Notes: a model not told the origin generated them from the letters alone. Shown: positions 42,881 through 51,683, counted from the stretch's first letter. The stretch is 64,000 bases of DNA from Nitrosospira sp. Nsp11 (GCF_900142705.1 NZ_FRBV01000005.1:124001-188000), one strand, 5' to 3'. Made by a program: numbers and translations.

Positions 42881-42920
42881 ACAAGTTCTCCTTGACAATT
42901 ACAAGATTAACTTGTAATAT
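42881..42920 (+). promoter_or_regulatory. Rightward early promoter with two operators (PR-like)
   Basis: TTGACA (42892-42897), a 17-bp spacer and TAATAT (42915-42920) form a near-consensus sigma70 promoter. Operator 5 (ACAAGATTAACTTGT, 42901-42915) fills the spacer and operator 4 (ACAAGTTCTCCTTGA, 42881-42895) covers the -35. Binding of the repressor would block it completely. Confidence 0.8.
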
Positions 42921-42925
42921 GCTCT

Positions 42926-42975
42926 CCGTGCTGCAACACCTCAGTTTGTTTGGTCCAGGTGTTTGCAGCATCCGC
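42926..42975 (+). other. Hairpin in the leader of the rightward transcript
   Basis: GTGCTGCAACACC (from 42928) and GGTGTTTGCAGCA (42957-42969) are complementary except for a short bulge. The 220-nt leader of the rightward mRNA thus starts with a stable hairpin, a possible attenuator or antitermination (nut-like) element. Confidence 0.5.
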
Positions 42976-43148
42976 GAAACAGACGTGTAGCCCGATCCGG
43001 CATAGCCTCGATCCAGTAAGCCCCCGGCGGCGTGGAAAGACAAGCGGTCGCGTGAAGGAAACGCACAAAGAAATGTCCAGGCTGTGCCTGGCGCGGAATT
43101 GAGCCCGATTTGAAAGGGCAAACAACGTAAACTCGAGGGAAAAGCGTG

Positions 43149-43406
43149 ATGACGGAAAACGGGGCCGGGCGTTGGATGAACTGGATGGAGATATGGACCG
43201 AACGCCGCCCGGCTCCCCTTAATCTCTCAGATAGCGAAATACTGGACTGGTTAGGCGAATACTGCGACCAGGCAATTTATAACCGCCCTACCCCGCAATA
43301 TGGAGGCGGCTTCACCTTGTATTGCGACGAGATCAAGACAAAGGGCGCGACCCTGCGCGAAGCGGTTTGCCTTGCGGCGGCGAAGTGGAATGAGGTTAAT
43401 GAATAA
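43149..43406 (+). CDS. Small phage protein in the rightward operon
   Basis: 85 residues from the ATG at 43149 (GTG at 43146 also possible) with GAGGG upstream. The sequence (NLSDSEILDWLGEYCDQAIY, then TKGATLREAVCLAAAKWNEV) has the pattern of small NinX/DUF2591-type phage proteins. It is the only gene seen after the rightward promoter before the strand changes, so the operon is truncated. Confidence 0.65.
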   Translation: MTENGAGRWMNWMEIWTERRPAPLNLSDSEILDWLGEYCDQAIYNRPTPQYGGGFTLYCDEIKTKGATLREAVCLAAAKWNEVNE

Positions 43407-43419
43407 GCAGCCACAGCGG

Positions 43420-43473
43420 CTACAGATATTCTGTAGATTGTGCGCTAACATAAAGAGCCTGTAGCGCAACAAT
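43420..43473 (+). terminator. Two hairpins after the rightward phage gene
   Basis: CTACAGA/TCTGTAG (43420-43436, perfect) is followed by TTGTGCGCTA/TAGCGCAACAA (43439-43473). The pair probably ends the rightward transcript, although no clear T-run follows. Confidence 0.45.
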
Positions 43474-43544
43474 GGTGTTTTAGCACATAGCACAAAAAAA
43501 ATTAACGGCTAAGCGCATGAAATAGTGGCGCTTCCGCAGCCCTC

Positions 43545-44723
43545 TTATTCCCTATAGCTGATTTGAGACAGAAAACCTTCGCTTGGGGAGGCGATTACTT
43601 CCGGCTCTCTTGAAGCAACGATGGGGGGCGGGGGCGTTCCGAACCGCTTCCTGCGGGCTGCGCGTTCAACCACTGTGATGAATACATAATCCGGCTTGAA
43701 GGTTTCCACCAGGCGGGCAAACACTTCCGGATGCGCCTCGTCATAATGCAGTTGCAGTGTTTCGGTAAAAGTGGCAGCCATGAAGGGTGACATCGCCGTC
43801 CCGAAAGAATCGCGTAACCACAACACTCTCTTCTCATTCAAGGCATGTTTCGATTTAACGAGTAATGGACGCCGCGCGGTATGAATTTCAGGGTTGCCCC
43901 CCGATCGCTTGAGGCTGCCCGTATCGAAATCGTAATGCTCGGTTTCGATAGCGCGATCACTGATAATTTTGATGACCACCTCTGTATCTCGCAACGTTTC
44001 CTTCAATCTCAGGAATTTCGCCAAATCCCCTCCCTGGCGCTCAGTCACCATGAAACGACGTATCGGTTGCTCGGTAAGCCGCCGCAACCCTTCCTCGGAG
44101 CGAGCAATTTCGGTTTCGAAAGCGCTAAAAGCGACCCATGCGCCAAGGCTGTTCCAATGCGTGTCTGTTTTGTAGTAGAGCGATTCGGGAAACTGAGACT
44201 TTGCGGCTCGCAAGGCCGTTCTGGTGTCAACATAGAGCCCCTCGCTGACATTGGCCAGCAACATATCCGTTGCAGAGTGGGCAGCAGGCTGCGCCCAGTC
44301 CGGCAGGAACTCGGGATAGATCGTCCCCTTGTCGGGTCCCAGCATGACCCGAAACATGCTGACGCCTTTTTGATTCAGCCACTGGCTCCAGGATTCGGTC
44401 GCACTCCCTATCAACCCGGCTATTTGCGCGTCCTTGGCCGTTGTCCCGTGACGTCCCTGGGCGACGGTTTTGTTGTACTGATCCCCGAGATAAAGCCAGT
44501 CTTCTTTTCCGATGAACACCTGGCTCGGATTAGTGGAAATCCCATGGGGATAAGAAAAACGGCTCAGCAAAGCCAATGCAAAGTCGAAATTGTAGAGTAC
44601 GGATTCGCTCCACCATTCCTGCCCTTCATTCTTCTGCCCGTTCAGCATGCTCAGGTTGATCACGGGCACCACCGCCAATGCAAGCAAGGCAACGCAAACG
44701 AACATTAAAACTCTTTTTTTCAT
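43545..44723 (-). CDS. algJ: AlgJ/AlgX-like O-acetyltransferase (SGNH fold)
   Basis: 392 residues. AlgJ-type proteins pass acetyl groups from AlgI to an extracellular polysaccharide in the periplasm. An N-terminal signal anchor (VLMFVCVALLALAVVPVI) is followed by GKEDWLYLGD, YKTDTHWNSLGAW (Asp187, His189) and LWLRDSFGTA (Ser306), which form the Ser-His-Asp triad of the family. The frame is open far upstream to 45362 inside algI, but the start at 44723 fits the signal and lies 17 bp after the algI stop. Confidence 0.87.
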   Translation of the reverse strand: MKKRVLMFVCVALLALAVVPVINLSMLNGQKNEGQEWWSESVLYNFDFALALLSRFSYPHGISTNPSQVFIGKEDWLYLGDQYNKTVAQGRHGTTAKDAQIAGLIGSATESWSQWLNQKGVSMFRVMLGPDKGTIYPEFLPDWAQPAAHSATDMLLANVSEGLYVDTRTALRAAKSQFPESLYYKTDTHWNSLGAWVAFSAFETEIARSEEGLRRLTEQPIRRFMVTERQGGDLAKFLRLKETLRDTEVVIKIISDRAIETEHYDFDTGSLKRSGGNPEIHTARRPLLVKSKHALNEKRVLWLRDSFGTAMSPFMAATFTETLQLHYDEAHPEVFARLVETFKPDYVFITVVERAARRKRFGTPPPPIVASREPEVIASPSEGFLSQISYRE

Positions 44724-44740
44724 GCGGGGGCCGCTTAGAC

Positions 44741-46219
44741 TTAAAAATTGAAGTAAAGAAATATCGAGCTCGTCGTTACCATCGTGCAATACATGGCAAC
44801 GCAAAACAACAGCAGCGCGCCCGATAGTTTTGCGGTCCCATAGCCGTCCGCCATCAACTCGAAGGAGTTCTTCCGGCTGATGATTCCCAGTGTAAGCAGG
44901 ATCGCTGTGAAGCAGAATACGTTCGCCGCAAGACCAGCAGGCAGCCACCTCAGGAGATGATCGGAAAACCAGCCGCCCCACATGAGGCCGCTGGTTTGCA
45001 CGTCCATTGCCGAAAAATGAAAGAGCGAGCCCACATCCGCCATTCCACGCATGACCCTGAGTGCATCTTCCAGGGTATTGGCTCGAAAGAAAATCCAGGT
45101 AAAATTGATGAAGTTGAATGTCAACAGCCATGCCAATGCCTTCGGCATGCGCAGGCCCAGCCCGCTCCATGCCCGATGCAGAACAAGTGCAACACCGTGA
45201 AATGCCCCCCACATCACGAACATCCAGCTTGCACCATGCCAGAGCCCGCCCAATATGAAGGTTGCCATGAGGTTCAGGTACACCCGGGGCGTGGAGCAAC
45301 GATTGCCGCCAAGCGGAATATAGAGGTAATCGCGCAGGTAGCGGCTGAGCGTAATGTGCCACCTTCGCCAGAAATCCTGGATATCCAGTGCCTGGTAAGG
45401 AGAATTGAAATTGATGGGCAGCCAGATGTTGAACAGCAATGCCGCCCCGATCGCCATGTCGCAGTAGCCGCTGAAATCGAAATAAAGCTGAAAGGTATAG
45501 GAAAGGCTGGCTCCCCAGGCACTGAAAAAATCAAGCGCTGTTTCACCATCGAACCCGGCATTTGCCCAGATTGCAAAAGTATCGGCGATGACCACCTTCT
45601 TGAACAAGCCGATGCTGAAGATGAACAGTCCGAGGGCAATATTGCGGTAGCGCACCGCGAGGTTCCAGCGCGATTTGAACTGCGTCATCATCTCATGGTG
45701 ATGCAGAATGGGCCCTGCTATCAAATGAGGAAAGAAGGTGACAAACAGTGCGTAATTCAGGAAATCATATTCCCTGGCTTCGCCGCGATAGCTGTCGACG
45801 AGGTAGGCGATTTGCGTGAATGTAAAAAAACTGATGCCGAGCGGCAGCAAAATGTCGGGCAAGGCAAGGCCAACATTGAAAGCGGCATTGATATTGTCTG
45901 TCAGAAAGTTGGCGTACTTGAAATATCCAAGCAACCCAAGGTTTGCAGCAATTCCGCCAGCCAGAACAAGACGGGGCGGGAACCTCGAATATCCTGCCGC
46001 AGAGTTCGAAGAAAGATGGGTGCCGACAGCGAAGTTAAATAGTATGGAGCCGACGAGAATCGGCAGGTAGGCTATGTTCCAATACGCATAAAAAAAAAGG
46101 CTTACCGCCACCAGCCATGCCTTGCCCGCGAGGACAAGCCGCATTCGAATCAACGCGAAATAACCGAGGAACGCGATCGGTAGAAACAGCAGAATGAACG
46201 TCGGGGAGCTAAAAATCAT
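44741..46219 (-). CDS. algI: MBOAT O-acyltransferase AlgI
   Basis: 492 residues. AlgI moves acetyl groups across the inner membrane for O-acetylation of polysaccharides. About ten membrane segments; conserved pieces include FFTFTQIAYLVDSYRGE, FPHLIAGPILHHHEM, YFDFSGYCDMAIG, DFWRRWHITLSRYLRDYLYI, and GGLWHGASWMFVMWGAFHG with the catalytic His328. Together with the downstream algJ-like gene it makes a two-gene cassette. No alginate or cellulose synthesis genes are near, so the acceptor is unknown. Confidence 0.93.
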   Translation of the reverse strand: MIFSSPTFILLFLPIAFLGYFALIRMRLVLAGKAWLVAVSLFFYAYWNIAYLPILVGSILFNFAVGTHLSSNSAAGYSRFPPRLVLAGGIAANLGLLGYFKYANFLTDNINAAFNVGLALPDILLPLGISFFTFTQIAYLVDSYRGEAREYDFLNYALFVTFFPHLIAGPILHHHEMMTQFKSRWNLAVRYRNIALGLFIFSIGLFKKVVIADTFAIWANAGFDGETALDFFSAWGASLSYTFQLYFDFSGYCDMAIGAALLFNIWLPINFNSPYQALDIQDFWRRWHITLSRYLRDYLYIPLGGNRCSTPRVYLNLMATFILGGLWHGASWMFVMWGAFHGVALVLHRAWSGLGLRMPKALAWLLTFNFINFTWIFFRANTLEDALRVMRGMADVGSLFHFSAMDVQTSGLMWGGWFSDHLLRWLPAGLAANVFCFTAILLTLGIISRKNSFELMADGYGTAKLSGALLLFCVAMYCTMVTTSSIFLYFNF

Positions 46220-46670
46220 CTGTGTATCGCTCTTCCATGGATTAGCCAGGCACGTTTTATTGCGCCGGCATTTTTACAGACGATCCCACGCTCGCCTGTA
46301 TCTCATCAATCTTCTCCCGGGCCGAGTTGTGCTAGCGGAGCTCCTTCCAGCCTCGCCTTGAAAAATAACGCCTCGGCAATCATAAAAAATTCTGACGCGG
46401 GTAGGTGCTGCCGAGACAAGCCCGGCCAAGGTATACCCTACAATGGGGCGAGAAGTCGTTAACCCCATCTGCGTCTTGCAATATTCGGATACGATGCCAC
46501 TGAAGTACCAAGTACCAATCCTGATATAAACCTGACCAGCGCGGAATGGGCAAGCGGCATGAAAAATGAGGCTGGCTTAAATAGGGCTGAATCAGGCTGC
46601 ACGCCACCCCGACAGCTTATTCTGCCCTGCCGGAAAATTATACGCTTTTGAAGCCCGACGTCGAGGGGCT
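46220..46670. other. Intergenic region upstream of algI
   Basis: About 450 bp with no supported gene. It should hold the algI promoter; no consensus is obvious. It ends at the left end of the MITE. Confidence 0.4.
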
Positions 46671-46923
46671 ATTTTAAAATATGCCTCTGCACCCTTCTCA
46701 GCGTTATGGCGCACCTTATATAGGATGGGTGGTGGAGCGTAGTGCAATCCATCATTCTGGCAGTTATTTTGCTACTCTCATACCCTACTCATACCCTACC
46801 ACGCAGGCATCGCAACGGTATCCGGTCGTGGTTAATGTTTAATGTAACTGTTGCGTGCTTTTGATGGGTTGCGCTACGCTCCACCCATCCTACTTAAAAC
46901 CGCACAGAGGCATATTTTAAAAT
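46671..46923. mobile_element. MITE with 19-bp terminal inverted repeats
   Basis: 253 bp. Left end ATTTTAAAATATGCCTCTG (46671-46689) and right end CAGAGGCATATTTTAAAAT (46905-46923) are perfect inverted repeats. A second, inner pair is TAGGATGGGTGG.GGAGCGTA (46721-46741) and its complement near 46872-46892, a type of intergenic repeat (GGATGGGT...GCGCTACGCTCCACCC) common in proteobacteria. No coding capacity. The right end contains the first codon of the DUF1624 gene. Confidence 0.8.
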
Positions 46924-48145
46924 GCGGCCGATGCCAGCAATAAATGCCAGCAATACCGGGCTATCAGGTGTGAATCATCCATCTTCGGCAATTCCGGCAA
47001 GGATCCCCCACATCGCGTCTTTGGATTTAATGCGCGGGCTGGTGATCGTCCTCATGGCGCTGGATCATGTGCGCTGGTATTTCCTGGATGCCGATTTCAG
47101 TCCTACCGATCTTTCGCGCACGGATTCGGCCCTGTTTCTGACCCGCTGGGCGACGCATCTTTGCGCGCCTACCTTTGTCTTCCTGGCCGGCACCAGCGCC
47201 TTCTTATCGGCGGCTCACAGTACGGATCGCCATCAGCTTGCCGCCCGGTTGTTCACCCGGGGGCTCTGGCTCGTCATTCTCGAGCTTACGATTGTCCGCC
47301 TTGCGTGGTTTTTCAATCTGGACTATAGCCAGATGGATCTGCAGGTCATTTGGGCCTTGGGGTGGTCGATGGTCGTGCTGGCCGGGCTTGTCTATATGCC
47401 ATTGTGGTCGATAGCCGTGTTGGGTATCGGCATGATTGCGGCGCACAACCTGCTGGATGGTATACGGCTCGAGGACTTCGAGATGGCGGATGGATCGCTG
47501 GGGTGGCAGGGATGGTTGTTAAGTGTGCTCCATATTCCGCGCTTCCCGGTGGGGTATCCCCTCATCCCCTGGATCGGCGTCATGGCTGCGGGCTACGCCT
47601 TCGGCCCTTTGATGCTGACGACGTCGAAGACAAGGAAACAGCTGGCGCTTGCAGCTGGCGCGGCCCTCATCGCGGCCTTCGTTATTTTACGGGCCTACAA
47701 TGCCTATGGCGACCCTTCGTCCTGGTCTACTCGGGAAACGGCCTTGTTCACGCTTTTTTCCTTTCTGAATACGACAAAATATCCCCCTTCCCTGCTGTTC
47801 CTGCTGATGACCTTGGGGGCCATGTTCATCCTGCTTTCAGTATTCGAGCGGCGGCATGGGCTCGTGGAAGATTTTTTCATCACCTTCGGACGCGTGCCCC
47901 TGTTTTTTTACGTCCTCCATCTATACGTCATTCATGGGCTGGTTATCGTATTTGGCTATGCGATAAGGGGCGATATCGATTCATTCATGACGATTCCGGT
48001 TTTTTTCCCACCCTGGTGGGGCTTCAGCCTCCCCGTCGTCTATCTGATCTGGGTTGCGGTAACCGCATCGCTCTATCCCGTTTGCCGATGGTTTGCCGCT
48101 ATCAAGTCAAGGCATAGGGGAAGATGGTGGACCTATTATGTATAG
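46922..48145 (+). CDS. DUF1624 (heparan-alpha-glucosaminide N-acetyltransferase-like) membrane protein
   Basis: 407 residues. The signature SLDLMRGLVIVLMALDHVRWYF (split here at residues 32-53) identifies the DUF1624/HGSNAT domain, an acyltransferase-3-like membrane family that acetylates glycans from acetyl-CoA. About ten membrane helices. The ATG at 46922 lies in the terminal repeat of the MITE; ATG 46931 is the next in-frame start. Residues 1-28 (Asn/Ser/Pro-rich) are probably not part of the domain. With algI/algJ next door, it suggests surface-glycan acetylation. Confidence 0.85.
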   Translation: MRPMPAINASNTGLSGVNHPSSAIPARIPHIASLDLMRGLVIVLMALDHVRWYFLDADFSPTDLSRTDSALFLTRWATHLCAPTFVFLAGTSAFLSAAHSTDRHQLAARLFTRGLWLVILELTIVRLAWFFNLDYSQMDLQVIWALGWSMVVLAGLVYMPLWSIAVLGIGMIAAHNLLDGIRLEDFEMADGSLGWQGWLLSVLHIPRFPVGYPLIPWIGVMAAGYAFGPLMLTTSKTRKQLALAAGAALIAAFVILRAYNAYGDPSSWSTRETALFTLFSFLNTTKYPPSLLFLLMTLGAMFILLSVFERRHGLVEDFFITFGRVPLFFYVLHLYVIHGLVIVFGYAIRGDIDSFMTIPVFFPPWWGFSLPVVYLIWVAVTASLYPVCRWFAAIKSRHRGRWWTYYV

Positions 48146-48229
48146 ACATAGTGATTGATCGTCAGATCACTTGCACCCGCTGCTCGCCACAAGCAGCAAT
48201 ACCTCACCGGCGACGACGGTATATCCCGG

Positions 48230-49246
48230 TCACATAGTAATGACCGTTTTCCCGAAACGGTCCTCGGCCTGGTTGAACTGATAGGCATAGGCATAGTTTG
48301 CGTGATCGAAGGGAAATGTGCGGGAGATCACCGGGCGCAATCCGGAAGTGGCGATGGCAAGATTCATTGCGCGGAACATCTCGGCAGAGCCCACATTGAT
48401 ACCGTACATACGTATCGAGCGCAGCATCAACGGTAAAGGATCAATTTTCCCGAAACCCGCCATCAGCCCGATCAGCGTTACCATTCCGCCAAAACGCGCC
48501 GCCCTCAAAGAGCGCTCAAGCGTCTGTGCGCCCCCAACTTCCACCACGATATCCACACCTCGTCCATCGGTCAGCTTCATGACTTCCTCATCCCACTCCG
48601 GCGTATTCTCATAGTTGATAAGATGATCGGCTCCCATTGCCTTGGCCTGCTCCAGCTTCTCGTCGCTGCTTGAAGTCTGTATAACGATTGCACTATGCAA
48701 CTTGGCGAACTGCAAAGCGAACAGGCTTACCCCACCTGTGCCCAGCAGGAGCACAGTCTGGCCCGCCCGAATGCGTCCGGCCTTGACCAGCGCATGCCAT
48801 GCGGTCACGCCGGCGTTCGGCAGGGTTGCCGCTTCCTCGTAAGTCAGGTGCTCTGGAAACGGTATGGCTGCACGTTGGGGAAGCACCACATATTCGGCGA
48901 GCATGCCATCGAGTGGTCCACCAAGCGAACGTTGAAAGATTTCCTGCGTCAATGGGCCCGATACCCAGTCGGGAAAAAAGCACCCTGCAACGCGATCGCC
49001 TACCTTGACGGTTGTGACGTTCATCCCGACCTCAACCACATCACCGGCGCCATCCGAAAGCGGAATCACGCAATGCTTCACCCCGGCGGGGTACTGGCCG
49101 TGCGCCACGATATAATCGCGAAAATTCAATGAAGTGGCGCGTACTTGAATCAGCACCTCGTCGGGGCCCGGTTCGGGTTTCTCCAGATTACAGCGCAACA
49201 TCAGGCCGCCTGTGCCGCAAGTTTCTTCAAGTTGAAAAGCTTTCAT
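48230..49246 (-). CDS. Zinc-independent MDR oxidoreductase (quinone reductase-like)
   Basis: 338 residues. Medium-chain dehydrogenase/reductase fold: GroES-like N-terminal half (VLIQVRATSLNFRDYIVAHGQYP), LPNAGVTAWHALV, and a Rossmann half with VLLLGTGGVSLFALQFAKL. The zinc-ligand residues of alcohol dehydrogenase are absent, as in the ZADH-type NAD(P)H:quinone or enoyl reductases. Substrate unknown. The stop overlaps the end of an intergenic gap of 84 bp after the DUF1624 gene. Confidence 0.85.
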   Translation of the reverse strand: MKAFQLEETCGTGGLMLRCNLEKPEPGPDEVLIQVRATSLNFRDYIVAHGQYPAGVKHCVIPLSDGAGDVVEVGMNVTTVKVGDRVAGCFFPDWVSGPLTQEIFQRSLGGPLDGMLAEYVVLPQRAAIPFPEHLTYEEAATLPNAGVTAWHALVKAGRIRAGQTVLLLGTGGVSLFALQFAKLHSAIVIQTSSSDEKLEQAKAMGADHLINYENTPEWDEEVMKLTDGRGVDIVVEVGGAQTLERSLRAARFGGMVTLIGLMAGFGKIDPLPLMLRSIRMYGINVGSAEMFRAMNLAIATSGLRPVISRTFPFDHANYAYAYQFNQAEDRFGKTVITM

Positions 49247-49398
49247 CGGACGATATCCCCCATATGCTCTACCGACAATCTCCGCTCAAGCCGGCATCCC
49301 TGGCAGCGCGCCTCCTGGCGTCAATCACGGCTGTTGCCGGAACCAGAACTTCCGGCATGCTGCATCTATTCTTCTACCATCGCCTGCCGCCGCCGTAT

Positions 49399-49412
49399 GT
49401 GCGTTAGTGAAC
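49399..49412. promoter_or_regulatory. Palindromic motif, GTGCGTTAGTGAAC
   Basis: Variant of the GTnCGCTrGCGnAC motif, 60 bp upstream of the BssS-like gene. Confidence 0.45.
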
Positions 49413-49471
49413 GAAGTAATAAAGCTTCGTTTGCTAAACTTCGGTTTTCCAATTTAATGAGGAGTGCTCTC

Positions 49472-49738
49472 ATGGGCGACGATCTTTTTCAATTCCCGAT
49501 AACCGGATGGGAAGTAAAAACCGAGCCAGTCGACGGCCTGCTCTCTATCCGCTTTCCATTTTTATCGCATGAGCAGCAAAAGCTGGCCGAAGCCGACCCC
49601 GGCAGGCCTTACGTCATGCAGGCGGAGCAGGCGCGTGAGTTCCGGGACGCGTTATCCAGGGCACTCGAGCGAATGAGCGACCAGGAGTATGCAGCTCCCT
49701 CGTTCATGGGAATGCCAAACGATCTGTCGATTTACTGA
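49472..49738 (+). CDS. BssS-like small protein
   Basis: 88 residues with GAGGAG 9 nt before the ATG at 49472. The sequence (FQFPITGWEVKTEPVDGLLSIRFPFLS, split, then YVMQAEQAREFRDALSRALERM) lines up by eye with E. coli BssS (PLVGWDISTVDSYDALMLRL and LTTDVARQFISILEAGIAKI). BssS influences biofilm formation and indole signalling. The match is only by pattern, so the function is tentative. A palindromic motif lies 60 bp upstream. Confidence 0.6.
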   Translation: MGDDLFQFPITGWEVKTEPVDGLLSIRFPFLSHEQQKLAEADPGRPYVMQAEQAREFRDALSRALERMSDQEYAAPSFMGMPNDLSIY

Positions 49739-49835
49739 TCGCGTCGCAATCGTTGCGCAATGGGGCCGTGCAAAACCGGGCCAAGTCCAGCTTTTCCTGT
49801 ACCTATAGCAACACACCCTTCGCGCGACCCCTGAA

Positions 49836-51683
49836 GTGACACCCGAAGCTCCGTCGAACCGGCTAGACCGGCCTGTGGACGAGGCGTACGACCATGTGCT
49901 GGGTCCGCCGGATGCCGAGATCACGCTGGTCGAATACGGCAGCTATGGCGATCAGCCTTCGAGCGCGGCCCACGAGCGCGTCATCAAGATGCGCAACCGG
50001 TTCGGCAGACGTTTGCGCTACGTATTTCGCCACCGCCCCATCCCGGGAAACGATATCGCCCGCCACGCTGCCGAGTTGGCGGAGTCATACGCCGGTGATC
50101 CAGCGCACTTCTGGAACGTGCATGTCGCGCTGATGGCGCGTTCAAACAAGCTGACCAAGGAAGACCTCAGCACCCTCGCCGCGGATTTGAGCCTTGGTGC
50201 GAATACCGCGTCCCAAGAAGACAACACTGCTGCCCGAGCCGCCGCACGGGTGGATGCGGACATCGAAAGTGCGGCCGAGAGCGGCGTCACCGTTACACCG
50301 ACTTTTTTCATCAATGAACGGCGCTACGACGGCCCGTGGGATACAGGCTCTCTTTCCGATGCGATGCTGGGCTCACTGGGGCATGTCGTCCACTCGGCTG
50401 CGCTGGATTTCGCTAAATGGGCGCCTTCGACCGGCATCATGCTGCTGCTGGCGACAGGGCTTGCAGTCATGCTGAGCAATTCCACGATCGGCCCGGACTT
50501 TAATGATTTATGGAATCTGCCCCTGGGATTTACTTTCGCCGGCGACGGGTTCGAACTCTCCCTGCGGCATTGGATAAACGACGGGCTGCTTGTCATCTTC
50601 TTCCTGGTCGTCGGTTTGGAGATCAAGCGGGAATTCACGGTGGGCCACCTTGCGAGCCGGCAAGCCGCGATGCTACCGGTTGCCGCCGCCATTGGCGGTA
50701 TGGTTGTGCCCGCCATGCTGTATCTGATACTGGTGCCCGAGGGTCCAGCAGGGGCGTGGTCACTGGGCTGGGGCGTACCGATGGCAACAGACACCGCCTT
50801 TGCCGTCGCGTTGATTGCCATGATGGGCAAACGTGTCCCGATAGAGCTTCGCGTTTTTCTTACTGCGGCCGCTATTGTCGATGATATTGGCGCAATCATC
50901 GTCGTGGCGATTTTCTATTCCGGCAGCCTCCACTTCAGCTATCTTGCCAGCGCGGCCGCAATCGCAGGATTGCTGGCGCTACTCAATCAAGGCGGCATAT
51001 ACCGCGCGTCTCCCTATGTCTTCCTCGGTATCGGTTTATGGGTATGCGTATACTCCGGCGGAATACATGGGACCCTGGCCGGCGTTATTCTCGCTGTCTT
51101 TATTCCGACCCGGCCGCCGCCTAATCTTCAAGCCCTGATGCTGCAAGCCGATGCCATCCTGACCGCCGAAACGCAGCGCGGCAAGGAAGTTCTGCGGTAC
51201 GGGCCTTCCGAGCCCTCTCTGGAAGCGTTGGACGCGATACATGACCGGCTTGAATCACCCGCCGACCGCATGCTCCGTCATGTCGCGCCAAGGTCGAGTT
51301 TTCTGGTGCTACCGGTGTTCGCCCTGGCTAATGCAGGGGTAGTAGTCGATACCGATGTATTCAGCGGCCACTTGCCATTGATAATGGGTACGACCGCGGC
51401 ACTGGTGGTCGGCAAGCCACTCGGGTTTATTGCCGCCACCGCTGCCGCAGTATGGCTGGGTATCGCAGCCAAGCCGGACAATTACTCCTGGTGCCAATTG
51501 GCCGGCGCCGGCGCGTTGGCCGGAATCGGCTTTACCATGTCTCTATTCATAGCAAGCCAGGCTTTTCCCCAGGAAAGCGATTATGCTGCCGTCAAGATTG
51601 CAATTTTCGCAGGCTCGATTTTATCGGCGATCATTGGCGTAGCGATATTGTGGAATGGGCGATCCACCCCGGATTCCCGGTAG
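49836..51683 (+). CDS. nhaA: NhaA Na+/H+ antiporter fused to a degenerate thioredoxin-fold domain
   Basis: 615 residues from a GTG. The first about 190 residues are DsbA/thioredoxin-like: DAEITLVEYGSYGDQPSSAAHE at the place of the CxxC motif, then RRLRYVFRHRPI and GVTVTPTFFINERRYDGPW. The usual cysteines are missing (the motif is GDQPSS), so no redox activity is expected. Residues about 200-610 are NhaA: LVVGLEIKREFTVG, VPMATDTAFAVALIAM, AAAIVDDIGAIIVV with the DD ion pair, and GIGFTMSLFIASQAF. Fusions of NhaA with a thioredoxin-fold domain exist in other bacteria. Confidence 0.9.
   Translation: MTPEAPSNRLDRPVDEAYDHVLGPPDAEITLVEYGSYGDQPSSAAHERVIKMRNRFGRRLRYVFRHRPIPGNDIARHAAELAESYAGDPAHFWNVHVALMARSNKLTKEDLSTLAADLSLGANTASQEDNTAARAAARVDADIESAAESGVTVTPTFFINERRYDGPWDTGSLSDAMLGSLGHVVHSAALDFAKWAPSTGIMLLLATGLAVMLSNSTIGPDFNDLWNLPLGFTFAGDGFELSLRHWINDGLLVIFFLVVGLEIKREFTVGHLASRQAAMLPVAAAIGGMVVPAMLYLILVPEGPAGAWSLGWGVPMATDTAFAVALIAMMGKRVPIELRVFLTAAAIVDDIGAIIVVAIFYSGSLHFSYLASAAAIAGLLALLNQGGIYRASPYVFLGIGLWVCVYSGGIHGTLAGVILAVFIPTRPPPNLQALMLQADAILTAETQRGKEVLRYGPSEPSLEALDAIHDRLESPADRMLRHVAPRSSFLVLPVFALANAGVVVDTDVFSGHLPLIMGTTAALVVGKPLGFIAATAAAVWLGIAAKPDNYSWCQLAGAGALAGIGFTMSLFIASQAFPQESDYAAVKIAIFAGSILSAIIGVAILWNGRSTPDSR

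Larger units (their letters stand above)
38585..43406. mobile_element. Prophage remnant: immunity and early region
   Basis: A block of phage-type genes: a leftward operon of five overlapping genes (41163 to 38585) including a DUF1376 protein, a divergent CI-like repressor, five repressor operators at two promoters, and a rightward gene at 43149. No integrase, structural or lysis genes are seen and no attachment sites were found, so only the control and replication part of a lambdoid-like phage remains, or the rest lies elsewhere. Confidence 0.7.

Noticed and set aside
44724-45362. N-terminal extension of the AlgJ-like protein
   Set aside because: The 213 extra codons lie inside algI and are not protein-like; the signal anchor begins at 44723.
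44957-46042. 361-codon open frame opposite algI
   Set aside because: Antisense shadow of a clear MBOAT gene.
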